From Brevundimonas sp. G8 (GTDB lineage: Bacteria; Pseudomonadota; Alphaproteobacteria; Caulobacterales; Caulobacteraceae): a DNA stretch of 64,000 nt. Position 1 is the first letter of the stretch, and every line of letters starts with the position of its first letter. Both the position numbers and the translations under genes were made by a program. Positions 1 to 7,736 of the stretch are shown piece after piece. Location of the stretch: assembly GCF_902506205.1 (NCBI RefSeq), contig NZ_LR732816.1:905975-969974 (forward strand). The letters run 5' to 3'. Under the pieces are notes generated by a model that ran no database searches, was not told the DNA's origin, and was given only the letters and a program-made list of their open reading frames with translations.

Positions 1-922
1 TGGCCTGGACGCTGTCATCGCCAGTCAGGTGTCCGGCGCCCACGGCGATGAAGGCGGTGCCGGAGCCTTCGAGCATCGTCTGGATCTGGTTGGCCCAGTC
101 CGTGTTCCGGTCGACCAGCAGCGCTTGATACAGGGCCGGCGAGGCCGCCTTCATCTCCTCGACCATGACGCGGTCCAGGGTGGCGACGTCGCCCTTGGCC
201 CAGGCTTCGACCATGGTGTCCAGCATGGTGACGGCGTTCTCGTAGTCCTTCAGCGTCTCGCGCAGGAAGGCCATCTGCACGTCGTCGGGCAGGTTGGCCA
301 GGATGCCGATCTGCTTGTCTATGGTCTCGAAGGCGTGGATCGGCTTGCCCGCCGCCTCGGCGCGCGCCTTCAGCACCAGTTCGACGCCGGACTTGGGATC
401 ATAGCCGGCCTTGACCAGAGGGGCGACCGACAGGCTGAGCGCCGCCAGCCAGGGTTTCATCGGCTGAAGCTGAGCGGCGGAGGCGCCCATGGCCTGGGCG
501 GCGGCCTCCAGTTCGGCGTTCTCCTCGGGCGTCAGGCGGCTGGACAGAGGCGTTTCCGGCGACAGGCCGTGCTGTTGGATCAGCGGCATGACGGCCGCTT
601 GGTCGTCGGGATTGCTGATCTCGAACCAGATGTCCGAGGCGCTGTCGAAGGCGGCCTCGACGCGGGGGCTGGCCCAGCCGGTGGTGGGGCGCAGGACGTG
701 GACCGAACCGAACAGATACAGGGTCGAATCCGCATCCTTGATCACCCACAGGGCGGGGCCTTCGCCCTGGATGGGCGCGGAGGCAGCGGGGGCCGTCGTC
801 TGGGCCAGGGCGTCGGCCGGGACGCCGGCGATGGCGACGAACAGGGCCAGGCCGCCGGCGACGCCGATGGCGCCGCGCGCGAGGGTGGAAACCGAGGATC
901 GGAGGCGGGCGGTGAGGGTCAT
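1..922 (-). CDS. TraB/GumN family protein, C-terminus cut by window edge
   Basis: The frame opens with ATG at 922 and is still open at base 1, so about 307 residues are visible. A hydrophobic N-terminal stretch (about residues 17-40) ending in ADALAQ looks like a signal peptide or anchor. Family landmarks are FGSVHVL with His75 and, near the edge, GAGHLTGDD with His298. Both motifs are typical of the TraB/GumN (COG3735) fold, a Tiki-like putative metalloprotease group whose bacterial substrates are unknown. Probably only 10-20 C-terminal residues are missing. It is the last visible gene of a leftward operon, 45 nt after a membrane protein gene. The family call is firm; its function is not known. 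Confidence 0.85.
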   Translation of the reverse strand, partial: MTLTARLRSSVSTLARGAIGVAGGLALFVAIAGVPADALAQTTAPAASAPIQGEGPALWVIKDADSTLYLFGSVHVLRPTTGWASPRVEAAFDSASDIWFEISNPDDQAAVMPLIQQHGLSPETPLSSRLTPEENAELEAAAQAMGASAAQLQPMKPWLAALSLSVAPLVKAGYDPKSGVELVLKARAEAAGKPIHAFETIDKQIGILANLPDDVQMAFLRETLKDYENAVTMLDTMVEAWAKGDVATLDRVMVEEMKAASPALYQALLVDRNTDWANQIQTMLEGSGTAFIAVGAGHLTGDDSVQA

Positions 923-967
923 GATGTCACTCTCGTCTTTGGAAATGCAGATGGAAATGAAGGAAGG

Positions 968-1618
968 TCAGGCCAGGCCGCGACGGGCGCTGATCCAGAT
1001 GGAGACGCCGAGATACAGCGTCATCAGCACGGCGTAGATGTCCCAGGCGGTGATCGCCGGCGCGGCGCCCAGGCGTTCGGCGGCGGCCCACATGAAGAGG
1101 ACCAGTTGTCCGGCGAAGAAGGTGACGGCGGCGGCCTCCATCACGGCGCGACGCAGCAGTTCGTCGGCCTGGCGATAGACCCGCACGTTCATCACCGTGT
1201 GCAGCACCACCAGCAGGCCGATGGCGCCGAGGCCGAGCACGGGGCTGACGCCCGTCAGGCTGAACACGATCGGCAGGGTCAGGACGACGCCGGAAAAGCC
1301 CATGACCGCCGCCTGGAACCGGGCGAGACCGGTTTCCTCGGGCGAGGCGTCGCCTTCAAGATTGTACATCCGGCCCAGGCGTTTGGCGTCCAGGCTGACA
1401 AAGAGGGCCAACAGCGCGCCGAGGGCCAGGGCGGCGCCGACCAGCATGGCCAGCATGTCCGACCAGCGTACGGCCTTGTCCATCAGGCCGAACCCGCCCG
1501 GCGCGACCTTGGCCAGCCAGCCGCCGACGCCGTATCCGATCACGCCGAACAGGGCGCCGAAGGCGAGGGCGCGGACCCAGCGGGGCCACGACGCGGGGGA
1601 GAGTGAGGGAGACTTCAT
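968..1618 (-). CDS. Multi-pass membrane protein of unknown function
   Basis: 216 residues with about six hydrophobic segments (roughly residues 16-38, 52-74, 108-125, 128-145, 163-182 and 190-208) and no catalytic motif I recognise. Its start overlaps the end of the small Cro/CI-type regulator gene by 4 nt, so the two are almost certainly translated as a pair. Small membrane proteins next to an XRE regulator of this kind are common in bacteria, and the membrane protein is usually left as hypothetical. I infer an inner-membrane location and possible control by the upstream regulator. Nothing in the sequence shows a transported substrate. Confidence 0.8.
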   Translation of the reverse strand: MKSPSLSPASWPRWVRALAFGALFGVIGYGVGGWLAKVAPGGFGLMDKAVRWSDMLAMLVGAALALGALLALFVSLDAKRLGRMYNLEGDASPEETGLARFQAAVMGFSGVVLTLPIVFSLTGVSPVLGLGAIGLLVVLHTVMNVRVYRQADELLRRAVMEAAAVTFFAGQLVLFMWAAAERLGAAPAITAWDIYAVLMTLYLGVSIWISARRGLA

Positions 1619-1821
1619 TTCGTCGGCTCCTGATCGTCGGAAAAGATGGATTCGATGGGCTGGCCGAAGACGCGCGCGATCTTGAAGGCCAGCGGCAGAG
1701 ACGGGTCGTAACGGCCGGTCTCCAGCGCGTTCACGGTCTGGCGCGACACGCCCAAGTGTTCGGCCAGTTGCGCCTGGCTCCAGTCACGCTCGGCGCGCAG
1801 GACCTTGAGACGATTGTTCAT
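1615..1821 (-). CDS. Small XRE (Cro/CI) family transcriptional regulator
   Basis: 68 residues, almost entirely one helix-turn-helix domain (about residues 5-58). LAEHLGVSRQTVNALETGRY carries the two recognition helices. The IESIFSD ending is typical of the short YozG-like branch of the family, which has no sensor domain. It lies 3 nt after the membrane protein gene at 1825-2268 and overlaps the next membrane protein gene by 4 nt. It therefore sits inside the operon it probably controls. The ligand and operator are not evident. Confidence 0.92.
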   Translation of the reverse strand: MNNRLKVLRAERDWSQAQLAEHLGVSRQTVNALETGRYDPSLPLAFKIARVFGQPIESIFSDDQEPTK

Positions 1822-1824
1822 GGT

Positions 1825-2268
1825 TCAGCCCCGCATCCGCGCCAGCCACCACCAGCCCCAAGCCAGGGTGTAGCCCGCCAACTGGAACAGCAGGATGCTC
1901 ATCATGCCGGTCACGATCAGGTCGCCAGCGTTGGTGTCGGCGGGCAGGAACCGCTCGATTTCGATGTCGCGCGTCGCCAAGGTCAGCACCACCGCCATGC
2001 CCACAACCATCCCGGTGCAACCGCCCCAATACCAGGCCCATTTGTGCGCTTCACGCGCCGCCTCATCGAGGCGACGCCACCACCAGGCGCTGATCACAAG
2101 CGTCCCAGCCATCACCAGGAGCAGAAACACACCCGATCCGACCAGTCCGCCGACACCCGGCACATCCGACAGAAAGCCAGCGCCAATACCGCCGACCAGA
2201 CCCAGCACAAGGACAAAGAGGGCAATGCCGATAAGGCCACGCGCGCCGAGCGGTTTGACGGTTTTCAT
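1825..2268 (-). CDS. Four-helix membrane protein of unknown function
   Basis: 147 residues with four clear hydrophobic segments (about residues 10-33, 45-63, 78-97 and 118-142) and a charged RRLDEAAREAHKW loop between the second and third. A Trp-rich patch (WWWLARMRG) ends the protein. I recognise no named family. It is the first gene of the leftward operon with the XRE regulator, a second membrane protein and the TraB/GumN gene. A good promoter-like sequence lies just upstream (2310-2337). Confidence 0.75.
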   Translation of the reverse strand: MKTVKPLGARGLIGIALFVLVLGLVGGIGAGFLSDVPGVGGLVGSGVFLLLVMAGTLVISAWWWRRLDEAAREAHKWAWYWGGCTGMVVGMAVVLTLATRDIEIERFLPADTNAGDLIVTGMMSILLFQLAGYTLAWGWWWLARMRG

Positions 2269-2309
2269 CGGAAGGGCCTCGCCGGGTTGCTAAATGCTTA
2301 GACAAGCGT

Positions 2310-2337
2310 CTTTTACATCAGCGACCGGCAATGTCAA
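2310..2337 (-). promoter_or_regulatory. Predicted housekeeping promoter of the leftward operon
   Basis: On the minus strand a perfect TTGACA (2337-2332) is followed after 16 nt by TAAAAG (2315-2310). This is a reasonable sigma70-type -35/-10 pair about 40 nt before the ATG at 2268. Seen by eye only; the transcription start is not known. Confidence 0.45.
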
Positions 2338-2368
2338 ATACCCTTTCCACCAACTTCGGTGGAGTGGT

Positions 2369-3586
2369 TCAGTCCGATGTCTGCGAGGCGATCAGCTCGG
2401 GACGGGCGATGACGCGTGGCGAAGTCTCCACCGGCGCGAGGTCCGGCAGGGCCTTGCCCTCGTGGTCCACCTGCAAGTCTTCGAACCGGCGGGCCGAGAC
2501 CATGACCTGGCTCTCCAGCGAGCCGACGAACTGATTGTACTTGCCCACGGCCTGATCCAGGGCGCGGCCGACGGCTGAGGCGTGACCGCCCATGACCGAC
2601 AACCGCTTGTAGAGCTCGCGCCCCAGGGCGGCGACCTTGTCGGCGTTGGCCGCCTGTTCTTCCGCCCGCCAGCCATAGGCGACGGCCTTGCACAGGGCGA
2701 ACAGGGTCGAGGGAGTGACGATGACGACGCGCGAGGCCATCGCCTGGGTCATCAGGTCCGGCTCATGGTCCAGGGCGGTGACCAGGAAGGCGTCGCCGGG
2801 CACGAACAGGACGACGAAATCTGGGCTGGGCTTGAACTGGTCCTGATAGGCCTTGGACGACAGCTGACGCACGTGGGTCTTCAGGCTGGCGGCGGTGCGA
2901 AGGCCGACGGAACGGGCGCGCGCCTCTTCGTCGCCGTCACCCTCGTCGAAGGCCAGGGGCACCTTGGCGTCGATCACGAACATGCCGCCGCCGGGCAGGC
3001 GCACGATGAAGTCGGGCCGGTTCTGGCGACCCTCGTCGTCGGCGCTGGAAGTCTGTTCGGTGAAGTCGAACCGGCCGGCCATGCCGGCGGCCTCCAGCAC
3101 GTTGCGGCAGGTCTGCTCGCCCCAGCGGCCGCGCCGGCCGGTGTTGCCGCGCAGGGCCTCGGTCAGTTTGCGCGCCTCGTCCCGCGTCGCCGAGGACGCC
3201 GCCATCAACTGGGTCAGTTGTTCGCGCAGGCCGCCGGTTTCTTCCGACCGGGTCTTTTCCAGAGCCGCAACATGTTCCTGGAACTTGGTCAGGGTATCGG
3301 CGACGGGTTTCAGCTGGGCCGCCATCCGCTCGCGCGCCAGCTGGTCCTGGGCGCGGAAGGTCTCGGTCGCGCGGCTGACCATTTGGTCCGCCACCACCTG
3401 GGCCGACTGGGCGGCCTGGGCCTTGAGCAGTTCGCCCATGGTGACGCGGCTTTCCTCGACCAGGTCGATGCGCGCCTCCGCAGCGGCCAGCGCGCCTTGC
3501 GTCCTCTGCCAGCCCATGAAGGCCCACAGGAAGCCGCCCGCGAAGGCGGCGGCGAGAGCGGCGAGGATGGGCACGAGCATGTTCAT
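2369..3586 (-). CDS. rmuC: DNA recombination protein RmuC
   Basis: 405 residues. An N-terminal membrane anchor (about 5-26) leads into a long coiled coil (about 30-140). The RmuC nuclease-fold domain follows (about 150-360) with GRRGRWGE, RPDFIVRLPGG, VIDAKVPLAFDE and the DFVVLFVPGDAF stretch characteristic of PF02646. RmuC limits rearrangements at inverted repeats in E. coli, and the domain belongs to the restriction-endonuclease-like fold (D...DAK residues visible). Length is normal for the family. It stands alone, back to back with a small membrane protein gene on the other strand. Confidence 0.95.
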   Translation of the reverse strand: MNMLVPILAALAAAFAGGFLWAFMGWQRTQGALAAAEARIDLVEESRVTMGELLKAQAAQSAQVVADQMVSRATETFRAQDQLARERMAAQLKPVADTLTKFQEHVAALEKTRSEETGGLREQLTQLMAASSATRDEARKLTEALRGNTGRRGRWGEQTCRNVLEAAGMAGRFDFTEQTSSADDEGRQNRPDFIVRLPGGGMFVIDAKVPLAFDEGDGDEEARARSVGLRTAASLKTHVRQLSSKAYQDQFKPSPDFVVLFVPGDAFLVTALDHEPDLMTQAMASRVVIVTPSTLFALCKAVAYGWRAEEQAANADKVAALGRELYKRLSVMGGHASAVGRALDQAVGKYNQFVGSLESQVMVSARRFEDLQVDHEGKALPDLAPVETSPRVIARPELIASQTSD

Positions 3587-3711
3587 GCTCCGTTCCTAGC
3601 GGGAGTCGCCTTGCTTGAGAAGCGCCAGGAGGGGTGTTGGCGGGTCGTCAGGAACGCGGCGGTTCCGATGACGTTGGTTTGGCTGACGATATCCACGGAG
3701 GAGAGACGCCG

Positions 3712-4068
3712 ATGATCCCGCAAGAGCCCGAACGCCACGACAAGGCCGCCGACGCTGTCCATGAAGGCCGTCCGGTCGACGCCGAACTGGTGCGCAGCGG
3801 ACGCAAGGGCCCGCGCATCCTGGTGCTGCTGGTCGTGTCGACGCTGGCGGCGGCGGTCCTGCTGCTTGGGATCTGGATGATCTCCAACGGCGGCTTCAAC
3901 GCCCAGAACGACGAAACGGGCCCGACCGCAGCGGATACGCGGGATTTTGCGGGTGACAGCCAGACGCCGCCGGCGGCCGATGCGCCGACGGACGCGACAG
4001 GCCGAGCTGAGCCTGTGCCGACGGGCGAGGCGCCGAACGTCAACGCGCCGACGACGCCGTCGAACTGA
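3712..4068 (+). CDS. Small single-pass membrane protein, hypothetical
   Basis: 118 residues from the ATG at 3712, chosen because GGAGGAGAG lies about 8 nt upstream. An upstream in-frame start would add residues of poor character. A charged cytoplasmic N-terminus (about 1-38) precedes one transmembrane helix (about 39-62), followed by a low-complexity Ala/Pro/Thr/Asp tail. No enzymatic motif is seen and I do not recognise a family. Such proteins are often envelope-associated, but no function can be given. Confidence 0.6.
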   Translation: MIPQEPERHDKAADAVHEGRPVDAELVRSGRKGPRILVLLVVSTLAAAVLLLGIWMISNGGFNAQNDETGPTAADTRDFAGDSQTPPAADAPTDATGRAEPVPTGEAPNVNAPTTPSN

Positions 4069-4074
4069 TCGGCG

Positions 4075-4677
4075 TCAGGCGGGGCGGCGGGCCTTCAGGG
4101 CCTGGACGATGGTGCCGTCGTCCAGCCAGTCCAGATCCCCGCCGACCGGCACGCCGCGCGCCAGGGACGTGACCTCGACCTCCGGCCCGCCGATCCGCTC
4201 GGCGACATAGTGGGCAGTGGTCTGGCCATCGACGGTGGCAGGCAGGGCCAGCACGACCTCGCGCACCCCGCCGCCCCTCACGCGCCCGACCAGTTCGGTG
4301 ATGCGCAGATGCTCAGGCCCGACCCCGTCCAGGGCGGACAGCAGCCCGCCCAGCACATGGTATTTGCCCCTGAAGGCGCCGGATCGCTCCATGGCCCACA
4401 GGGCGCCGGCCTCCTCGACCACGCAGATCAGGCCATTGTCGCGCGCGCCGTCCGAACAGATGGCGCAGGGGTCGCGGGTGTCGGGCGTGCCGCACACCGA
4501 ACAGGACACGACCTTTTCCGCCGTCTCGGCCAGAGACGCCGCCAGCGGCACAAGCAGTTGCTCGCGCCGCTTCAGCAGGGCCAGGGCCGCGCGCCGGGCC
4601 GAGCGCGGACCCAGGCCCGGCAGTTTGGCGAGAAGGGAGATCAGCCGTTCGATCTCCGGCCCGGCGGAGGCGGCCAT
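4075..4677 (-). CDS. recR: Recombination mediator protein RecR
   Basis: 200 residues, the standard length. In order: a helix-hairpin-helix (LPGLGPRSARRAAL, about 17-30), a Cys4 zinc finger (CSVCGTPDTRDPCAIC, about 58-73) and a Toprim domain (CVVEEAGALWAMERSG onward, with GLLSALDGVGPEHL). The conserved C-terminal region contains ARGVPVGGDLDWLDDGT. RecR acts with RecO/RecF to load RecA onto SSB-coated gaps. Its ATG shares one base with the TGA of ybaB, so the pair is translationally coupled. The usual third partner, dnaX, is not adjacent but lies about 4 kb away on the other strand. Confidence 0.97.
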   Translation of the reverse strand: MAASAGPEIERLISLLAKLPGLGPRSARRAALALLKRREQLLVPLAASLAETAEKVVSCSVCGTPDTRDPCAICSDGARDNGLICVVEEAGALWAMERSGAFRGKYHVLGGLLSALDGVGPEHLRITELVGRVRGGGVREVVLALPATVDGQTTAHYVAERIGGPEVEVTSLARGVPVGGDLDWLDDGTIVQALKARRPA

Positions 4678-5006
4678 CAGAACAGTTTCGGCATTCCGGG
4701 AATGTTCATCCCGGCCATCGGCCCGGCGGCTTCGCGCATCAGGGCGTTGTTCTGTTCATCCAGCTTGCGCTTGGCGTCGGCATGGGCGGCGACGATCAGG
4801 TCGGCCAGGATCTCGCCCTCGCCCGGCGACAGCAGGCTGTCGTCGATCTTGATAGACGTGATCTCGCCCGGCCCCTTGAGGGACACCGAGACGAGGCCGC
4901 CGCCCGAGGAACCCTCGGCGGAGGTTTCGGCCATCTTCGCCTGGGCGTCCTGCAGCTTTTGCTGCATCGCCTGGGCCTGCTGCATCAGTTGTGTGAGGTC
5001 TTTCAT
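4677..5006 (-). CDS. YbaB/EbfC family nucleoid-associated protein
   Basis: 109 residues, normal length. An N-terminal amphipathic helix (MKDLTQLMQQAQAMQQKLQ) precedes the conserved core VSLKGPGEITSIKIDDSLL. The C-terminal helix holds LIVAAHADAKRKLDEQ, and an MPKLF-type tail ends the protein. Members form tweezer-like dimers that bind DNA and are encoded with recR, as here. Coupled to recR by a one-base overlap. Confidence 0.96.
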   Translation of the reverse strand: MKDLTQLMQQAQAMQQKLQDAQAKMAETSAEGSSGGGLVSVSLKGPGEITSIKIDDSLLSPGEGEILADLIVAAHADAKRKLDEQNNALMREAAGPMAGMNIPGMPKLF

Positions 5007-5095
5007 GCCCTCTAGATAGGGGCAAGACGGCCGGTGCGACAGGGGTTTTGCGCATCGATCACAGAATCGGAAACGCTAAGGCGCCGTATTCGCAC

Positions 5096-5123
5096 TTGCG
5101 ACCGTTGCGAAACACCCTAATTA
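5096..5123 (+). promoter_or_regulatory. Possible promoter of the nitroreductase gene
   Basis: TTGCGA (5096-5101) and TAATTA (5118-5123) are separated by 16 nt, about 40 nt before the ATG at 5164. This is the only AT-rich -10-like element in the 157-nt gap between ybaB and this gene. A weak match, seen by eye. Confidence 0.35.
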
Positions 5124-5163
5124 GCACCTGCATTCGTTGCTGTTCTAATCAGGAAGGCATTCC

Positions 5164-5778
5164 ATGGCCTACGACGCCATCACTCAACGCGACGCCCCGC
5201 TGTCGGACGCCGCCCTGTCGCAACTATTCACCCAGGCGCGCACGCGTAACGGCTGGACAGATCGCCCCGTCGCGCCCGAGCTGCTGCAGAAGCTCTACGA
5301 CCTGACGAAGTTCGGCCCCACGGCGGTCAATGGATCGCCCGCCCGCTTCGTCTTCGTCACCTCGCCGCAGGCCAAGGCGCGCCTTGTTCCGCTGATGAGC
5401 GAGGGCAATCAGGCCAAGACCCAGCAAGCGCCGGTGACCCTGATCATCGGCCAGGACATCGACTTCCACGAACATCTGGACGCCCTGTTCCCGCATGCGC
5501 CGGGGGCCAAGGCCTGGTTCGCCGACGAGGCCGGTCGTCGCGAAAGCGCCTTCCGCAACGCCTCGCTTCAGGGCGGCTATCTGACCATCGCCGCGCGGGC
5601 GCTGGGTCTGGACGTGGGACCGATGTCCGGCTTCGACGCAGCAGGCGTAAAGGCCGAGTTCTTCCCCGACAGCAATGTCGAGCCGAACTATATCCTCAAC
5701 CTGGGTTATGGCTCGGACGAGAACCTGTTCCCCCGCTCGCCGCGCCTGTCGTTCGACGAGGCGGCGCAGATTCTCTGA
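5164..5778 (+). CDS. RutE/HadB-like nitroreductase-family oxidoreductase
   Basis: 204 residues. This is an FMN-dependent nitroreductase fold of the malonic semialdehyde reductase (RutE) branch. Landmarks are the N-terminal [28 protein letters not shown] (FMN-contacting Ser/Arg region), [29 protein letters not shown] and [19 protein letters not shown]. In E. coli RutE reduces 3-hydroxypropionate-pathway aldehydes during pyrimidine degradation. No rutABCDFG genes are nearby, so the physiological substrate here is uncertain, and many homologues are simply general NAD(P)H:nitro/aldehyde reductases. The ATG follows AGGAAGG at good spacing. A strong terminator follows. Confidence 0.88.
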   Translation: MAYDAITQRDAPLSDAALSQLFTQARTRNGWTDRPVAPELLQKLYDLTKFGPTAVNGSPARFVFVTSPQAKARLVPLMSEGNQAKTQQAPVTLIIGQDIDFHEHLDALFPHAPGAKAWFADEAGRRESAFRNASLQGGYLTIAARALGLDVGPMSGFDAAGVKAEFFPDSNVEPNYILNLGYGSDENLFPRSPRLSFDEAAQIL

Positions 5779-5804
5779 GGCGTCTGCGTCCAGCGCAAAC
5801 GAAG

Positions 5805-5832
5805 AAGGGCGGCCCGTCGGGGCCGCCCTTTT
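5805..5832. terminator. Rho-independent terminator, probably bidirectional
   Basis: A perfect 11-bp stem (5805-5815 with 5820-5830, loop GTCG) is followed by TTTT on the + strand and preceded by an A-rich stretch. It lies between the convergent nitroreductase and cytochrome c genes, so it can serve both. Confidence 0.85.
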
Positions 5833-5856
5833 GTCGTCTTGGCGTCGCCGTCGCGA

Positions 5857-6579
5857 TCAGTGGTTGGCCGGCGCCGTGCTGGTCGCGGCGGGTGGAGCCG
5901 CCGGCGTGGCCTGGGCCGCAGCGGGCGCGCCCTCGGCTGGGGTCGTGCCGGTCGCCTCGGTGGCCGCAGCGCCTTCGGTCACCGGGGCCTCAGCGCCGGC
6001 GGCAGGCGCGGCCGCGCCGGGCTGACGGGTCGGATCCGGCGCCGGGATGGCGAAGCCGCCCGAACCCTGCGTGCGCAGCCAGGCGATCAGGTTGATGCGC
6101 GTCTGGGTGTCGCGGATGCCGGCGAAGGACATCTTGGTGCCCGGCACATATTTGGCCGGCGAGGTGATGAAGCTGTTGATCTGGTCGAAGCCCCAGGTCG
6201 GCGCCTCGGCCTTGTGCTTGGTCATGGCGTCGGAATAGGCGAAGCCCGGACGGTGCTCGACCGGACCGCCGACCACGCCCCACAGGTTGGGACCGATCTT
6301 GTCGGCGCCGCCCTGGTGCGCATCGTGGCAGGCCTGGCAGCGCGCGAAGGCGGCTTCGCCGGCGGCGAGATCGGCCGTCGGCAGGACCGTGCCCCAGTCG
6401 GGCGCCAATTCGGGCGCTTCACCGCCCGCGGCCTCTTCAGGCGCATCGACGAAATAGCCCATCTTTTCCGGCGGTTCGGAATGATAGACGAGGCCCGAAG
6501 CCTGTTGGACGACCAGGATGACGAAAGCCGTCCCCAGAGCCGCACCGAAAATCTTGTTCCACTTAAGATCGCCGCTCAT
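5857..6579 (-). CDS. Membrane-anchored cytochrome c (CycM-type)
   Basis: 240 residues from the ATG at 6579; a longer in-frame start would add a non-homologous arginine-rich segment. An uncleaved N-terminal anchor (about 10-30, GAALGTAFVILVVQQASG) precedes a class I cytochrome c domain. CQACH is the haem-binding motif, GPNLWGVVG follows, and KMSFAGI supplies the likely axial Met. The form matches the cytochrome c552/cM carriers that bridge the bc1 complex and terminal oxidase in alphaproteobacteria. The C-terminal 65 or so residues are Ala/Pro/Thr low complexity, of unknown use. Divergent from kdsB, convergent with the nitroreductase gene. Confidence 0.93.
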   Translation of the reverse strand: MSGDLKWNKIFGAALGTAFVILVVQQASGLVYHSEPPEKMGYFVDAPEEAAGGEAPELAPDWGTVLPTADLAAGEAAFARCQACHDAHQGGADKIGPNLWGVVGGPVEHRPGFAYSDAMTKHKAEAPTWGFDQINSFITSPAKYVPGTKMSFAGIRDTQTRINLIAWLRTQGSGGFAIPAPDPTRQPGAAAPAAGAEAPVTEGAAATEATGTTPAEGAPAAAQATPAAPPAATSTAPANH

Positions 6580-6721
6580 GCGCCTGGTCGAATCCCTCTG
6601 ACGGCCGGGCCCCTCGAAAACACGCCCCGGACATAATCTTGCTTTGGCGTCTCTGGCACGGTAGCGCCGCCTTCGCAACCAGCCCGGCACGCAACGGGCG
6701 AGACAGGCGTCAGGGAAGTCG

Positions 6722-7444
6722 ATGAATCCGTTGATAATGATACCCGCTCGCATGGCGGCGACCCGCCTGCCGAACAAGCCGCTGGCCCTGATCGGCGACA
6801 CGCCGATGATCGTGCGCGCCTATCGCCAGGCCGAGGCCTCGGGCCTGCCGGTCGTGGTCGCCGCCGGTGATCCCGAGATCGTCGAGGCGGTCGAGGCGGC
6901 GGGCGGCCGGGCCATACTGACCGACCCCACCCTGCCCTCGGGTTCGGACCGGATCCGCGCCGCCGTGGACGCCATCGATCCAGAGGGCGATTTCGACGCC
7001 GTCATCAACGTCCAAGGCGACATGCCCTTCGCCAGTCCGGGTCTGGCCGTCGCCTGCGCCGCCATCCTGCATGGCGAGCCGACGTGCGACATCGCCACCC
7101 TGGTCGCCACCGAGGCGGAGGCGTCGGACCGGACAAATCCCGACGTGGTCAAGGCGGTGTTGGCCCTGGGCGAAAACGAGCGTCAGGGCCGCGCCCTCTA
7201 TTTCACCCGCTCGACCCTGTATGGCGACGCGCCCATCTGGCGGCACATCGGCGTCTATGGCTATCGCCGCGAGGCGCTGAACCGCTTCTGCGCGGCGCCG
7301 CAATCGCCGCTGGAGACGCGCGAGAAGCTGGAACAGTTGCGCGCCCTGGAGATGGGGATGCAGATCTGGGCCGCCGTCATCGACGAAGCCCCCCTGTCGG
7401 TGGACAATCCGGCGGACCTGGAGGCGGCGCGGCGGTTGGCGTGA
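6722..7444 (+). CDS. kdsB: CMP-KDO synthetase (3-deoxy-manno-octulosonate cytidylyltransferase)
   Basis: 240 residues, normal length. It activates KDO with CTP for the lipopolysaccharide inner core. Signatures are the N-terminal IPARMAATRLPNKPL nucleotide-binding loop, VINVQGDMPF (the catalytic QGD/E region), RHIGVYGYRREAL and SPLETREKLEQLRALE. Starts 142 nt from the divergent cytochrome c gene. In many Caulobacterales I would expect a prephenate dehydratase gene next; none is present in the following 292-nt gap. Confidence 0.97.
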   Translation: MNPLIMIPARMAATRLPNKPLALIGDTPMIVRAYRQAEASGLPVVVAAGDPEIVEAVEAAGGRAILTDPTLPSGSDRIRAAVDAIDPEGDFDAVINVQGDMPFASPGLAVACAAILHGEPTCDIATLVATEAEASDRTNPDVVKAVLALGENERQGRALYFTRSTLYGDAPIWRHIGVYGYRREALNRFCAAPQSPLETREKLEQLRALEMGMQIWAAVIDEAPLSVDNPADLEAARRLA

Positions 7445-7450
7445 CGGCGA

Positions 7451-7546
7451 AATTGCACCCCCGGAAAATGGTGCAACGAAGTGCAATTCGACGAATGTAT
7501 CTGTTTTTATTGTAGAATTTCGTTACGACAAATTGCACTGGTGCAA
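7451..7546. promoter_or_regulatory. Cluster of five TTGCAC/GTGCAA motifs (candidate operator array)
   Basis: TTGCAC occurs at 7453-7458 and 7533-7538; its complement GTGCAA occurs at 7471-7476, 7481-7486 and 7541-7546. The last pair forms a 6-2-6 palindrome (TTGCACTGGTGCAA). The segment between copies is unusually AT-rich for this genome. The cluster lies in the 292-nt gap between convergent kdsB and nudC, where no ordinary promoter is needed. I do not know the cognate regulator. Confidence 0.45.
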
Positions 7547-7701
7547 CTTTCCTTCGCAAGCTCGGTTGCGTGACGATGTCAAAGACCCGGCGGCGATTAT
7601 AGGCGTTGTCAGACCAGCGTATGGCAAACGGTCGATGCGAGGCTGCAAGCCCTTGAAACGGCTTGGGTTCGATCTTCAAAATAGGATGGAAGACTAACAT
7701 T

Positions 7702-7726
7702 CTCCCTCCCCGCTCCGGGGAGGGAG
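7702..7726. terminator. Perfect 11-bp hairpin beyond the nudC stop
   Basis: Arms 7702-7712 and 7716-7726 are exact complements (CTCCCTCCCCG / CGGGGAGGGAG) around a CTC loop, 10 nt after the nudC stop codon. There is no clear U-tract. It may be a terminator or a solo piece of the CTCCCC-type palindromic repeats seen elsewhere in the window. Confidence 0.5.
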
Positions 7727-7736
7727 AGGCATCTGT

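Noticed and set aside
29..1606. 525-codon + strand frame at the left edge
   Set aside because: Antisense to the TraB/GumN and membrane protein genes, which have real motifs and signals.
7451..7476. TGCACC...GGTGCA as an NtrC site
   Set aside because: The spacing is about 10 nt instead of the usual 5, and there is no sigma54 promoter or downstream gene.
7655..7680. GGTTCGATC resembling a tRNA T-loop
   Set aside because: No acceptor stem, anticodon arm or CCA-side pairing around it.
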